Of a stretch of DNA of 64,000 nt, positions 62,607-64,000 are shown in pieces. This DNA comes from Mucilaginibacter sp. cycad4 (lineage in GTDB: Bacteria; Bacteroidota; Bacteroidia; Sphingobacteriales; Sphingobacteriaceae), in contig NZ_CP139559.1 of assembly GCF_034263275.1 (NCBI RefSeq), positions 4,402,001-4,466,000 of the forward strand, read 5' to 3'. Position 1 is the first letter of the stretch, and each line of letters opens with the position of its first letter. The position numbers and the translations under genes are program-made. Below the pieces are notes generated by a model. The model did not search any database, was not told the DNA's origin, and saw only the letters and a program-made list of their open reading frames with translations.

Positions 62607-63986
62607 TTAATACTCAGTAGCTCCAATATCAAAAGCAGTACCCGATGGGCGTACAGTACCGTAATAATCAAACTTTACACCGTATGATAAAACGTTTGCC
62701 CCCTGATCAATAAGCGGTGACGACGATTGTAAATGAAAATCATCCCCATTATAATCTACAAACCCGCAAACGCTTACATCAGTGTTTACATAATTACTTG
62801 ATTCGGTAAGTTTAACGCTGCTGCTTTTTACGATTATCGGCTGTACAGATGCCGATTGTATGATAGCATTATTAATAACGGTATTCATGGGGATAGTTTC
62901 GGAGTTTAACTTTATGCCTCCTAAAACGGAGCCCACAATGGTATTATTGATAAACTGAAAATCAGGACCGGGAGTATACCGTGAATCCGCAAAAATACCG
63001 TAGGCTTTTGAATCTATAATATAATTATTGAACACCTGGTTGTCCCCAAGGCCAAGAACAATAATACCATTGCCGGGTGCATTCTTAACCAGGTTGTTAT
63101 AACATTGGCCGCCGGTACCTTCTCCTATTTGGATACCATTATTTTGATAGGAAGCAAACGGACTTATTCCCGGATTTTTAACGGTGTTACTATAGATCAT
63201 GCATCCCGACGTAGCACTGCCAACCTGGATCCCTTCGGCACCGGTAGAGTCAACAAGGTTTTTGTAGATCCTGGCATTCACGATATCATGAGGTAAAACT
63301 GTACCGCAGGAAGTTGAAACGCCATTCTGATAAAAAGAATTTCCTATATAAAGGCCTTCTCCTCCTGTTTTGTGAACGTAATTGTCATGAATTGTTACAT
63401 TAGTCATGGTAAAATTGCCCCGCCAGGTTGCAGCGTCGCATGATGGATCGGTTTTCGCCATGATCCCCGCAAACCCGCTGTTACGAACCTCAACATTTGC
63501 GATTTCAAAATCCGAGCTCAGGTAATCCATCGTCATACCAATGTTGCCGCCATTTACATCAAACCCATATTTAATTGAAGAAACCCCATTTCCCATCACC
63601 TTAAAGTACTGGCAGTTTTGTGTCTTAAATGCGTACGAGGCTGTAGTTTCTACAGTGAATGACACCCTGCCGCCCTGGTTAACAATTAAGATGGGCGCGG
63701 CGGCTGTACCTTTAAAGTTTTTGAGCAGCAAAGCCCCCCTTTCACCGGCGGGGATGTATATTGTAGCACCTGCAGGGATATTTGTCCCGTCAACCATCCA
63801 CTCGGTAGTTTTAACGGTATAAGTATAGTTAGATACTGGTTTGGTTTTTAAACTTTGCAGTTTCGCATCCTGCTCCGGAATTGAACTTGCCGGTTTCTCA
63901 ATTTTGTTTATACTTTTTGAACACGCAAAGCATGATATTACCAGCATACCAGCTATCATACTTAGTAAGTAATTGTTATTTCCCAT
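62607..63986 (-). CDS. Right-handed beta-helix lipoprotein
   Basis: A 459-residue protein with a lipoprotein signal (VISCFAC, Cys22). The N-terminal part carries the SYTYTVKTTEWMVDGTNIPAGATIYIPAGERG block of DUF1565-like or pectate-lyase-like proteins. From about 150 onward parallel beta-helix repeats dominate (NVTIHDNYVHKTGGEGLYIGN, GIQIGEGTGGQCYNNLVKN, NQVFNNYIID). It may be a polysaccharide lyase or a surface glycan-binding protein; catalytic residues are not evident. It belongs to the carbohydrate cluster by position and is convergent with the T9SS protein gene. The start at 63986 leaves only 14 bases of upstream sequence in the window. Confidence 0.85.
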   Translation of the reverse strand: MGNNNYLLSMIAGMLVISCFACSKSINKIEKPASSIPEQDAKLQSLKTKPVSNYTYTVKTTEWMVDGTNIPAGATIYIPAGERGALLLKNFKGTAAAPILIVNQGGRVSFTVETTASYAFKTQNCQYFKVMGNGVSSIKYGFDVNGGNIGMTMDYLSSDFEIANVEVRNSGFAGIMAKTDPSCDAATWRGNFTMTNVTIHDNYVHKTGGEGLYIGNSFYQNGVSTSCGTVLPHDIVNARIYKNLVDSTGAEGIQVGSATSGCMIYSNTVKNPGISPFASYQNNGIQIGEGTGGQCYNNLVKNAPGNGIIVLGLGDNQVFNNYIIDSKAYGIFADSRYTPGPDFQFINNTIVGSVLGGIKLNSETIPMNTVINNAIIQSASVQPIIVKSSSVKLTESSNYVNTDVSVCGFVDYNGDDFHLQSSSPLIDQGANVLSYGVKFDYYGTVRPSGTAFDIGATEY

Positions 63987-64000
63987 TTATAAATCTGAAA

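Overview
The window looks like a chromosomal segment from a Bacteroidota bacterium, most likely a polysaccharide-degrading member of the Sphingobacteriaceae (Mucilaginibacter-like). Supporting signs are a SusC/SusD pair, two very large reg_prop/Y_Y_Y hybrid two-component sensors, a type 9 secretion sorting domain on a 2389-residue exported protein, and TAnnTTTG-type -7 boxes in front of tRNA genes. The genus is an inference; no rRNA or marker gene is present.

Layout. (1) 1-8686: a Crp/Fnr-type regulator, a GH3 beta-glucosidase and a susC-susD pair, i.e. a small polysaccharide utilisation locus. (2) 9311-24910: an AT-rich integrative mobilizable element. Its left part is a mobilization module (coupling protein, relaxase, relaxosome accessory protein and an oriT-like set of hairpins). 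Its right end is a small ORF coupled to a serine recombinase that abuts, and reads into, a tRNA-Asn gene. Between them is the cargo: a tightly packed minus-strand operon (nucleoside phosphorylase-like, ParB/Srx-like, SNF2-type helicase, Dam-type methyltransferase), a divergent pair (DUF4365-type protein and a DUF6236-type gene broken by one amber codon), and a SIR2-like gene. (3) 24999-38427: a patchwork between two tRNA-Asn copies, with a hybrid histidine kinase, a DUF1080 lipoprotein, an acyltransferase, a GH43-like enzyme, an HxlR/NmrA pair, an SDR/AraC pair and several gene remnants. Three copies of the recombinase-tail/tRNA junction (24.6, 33.6 and 38.2 kb) show repeated integration here. 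(4) 38505-41294: ordinary chromosome (PfkB kinase, acyl-CoA dehydrogenase). (5) 41756-63986: a second carbohydrate region with a YncE/phosphoesterase fusion, GH43-like and GH28-like enzymes, an ECF sigma factor, a hybrid two-component regulator with AraC output, a LacI regulator, a huge alginate-lyase-like T9SS protein with two CBM3-like modules, and a beta-helix lipoprotein.

Best candidate for an undescribed system: the four-gene operon at 13925-18928. The genes are separated by only 2-4 bases. A divergent, nuclease-like DUF4365 gene lies beyond a perfect 17-bp inverted repeat. The combination (base/nucleoside cleavage, ParB-like fold, DNA translocase, adenine methyltransferase) on a mobilizable element suggests self/non-self DNA discrimination with a nucleotide-targeting component. 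This is inference from domain content and context; I recognise no named defence system with this gene set.
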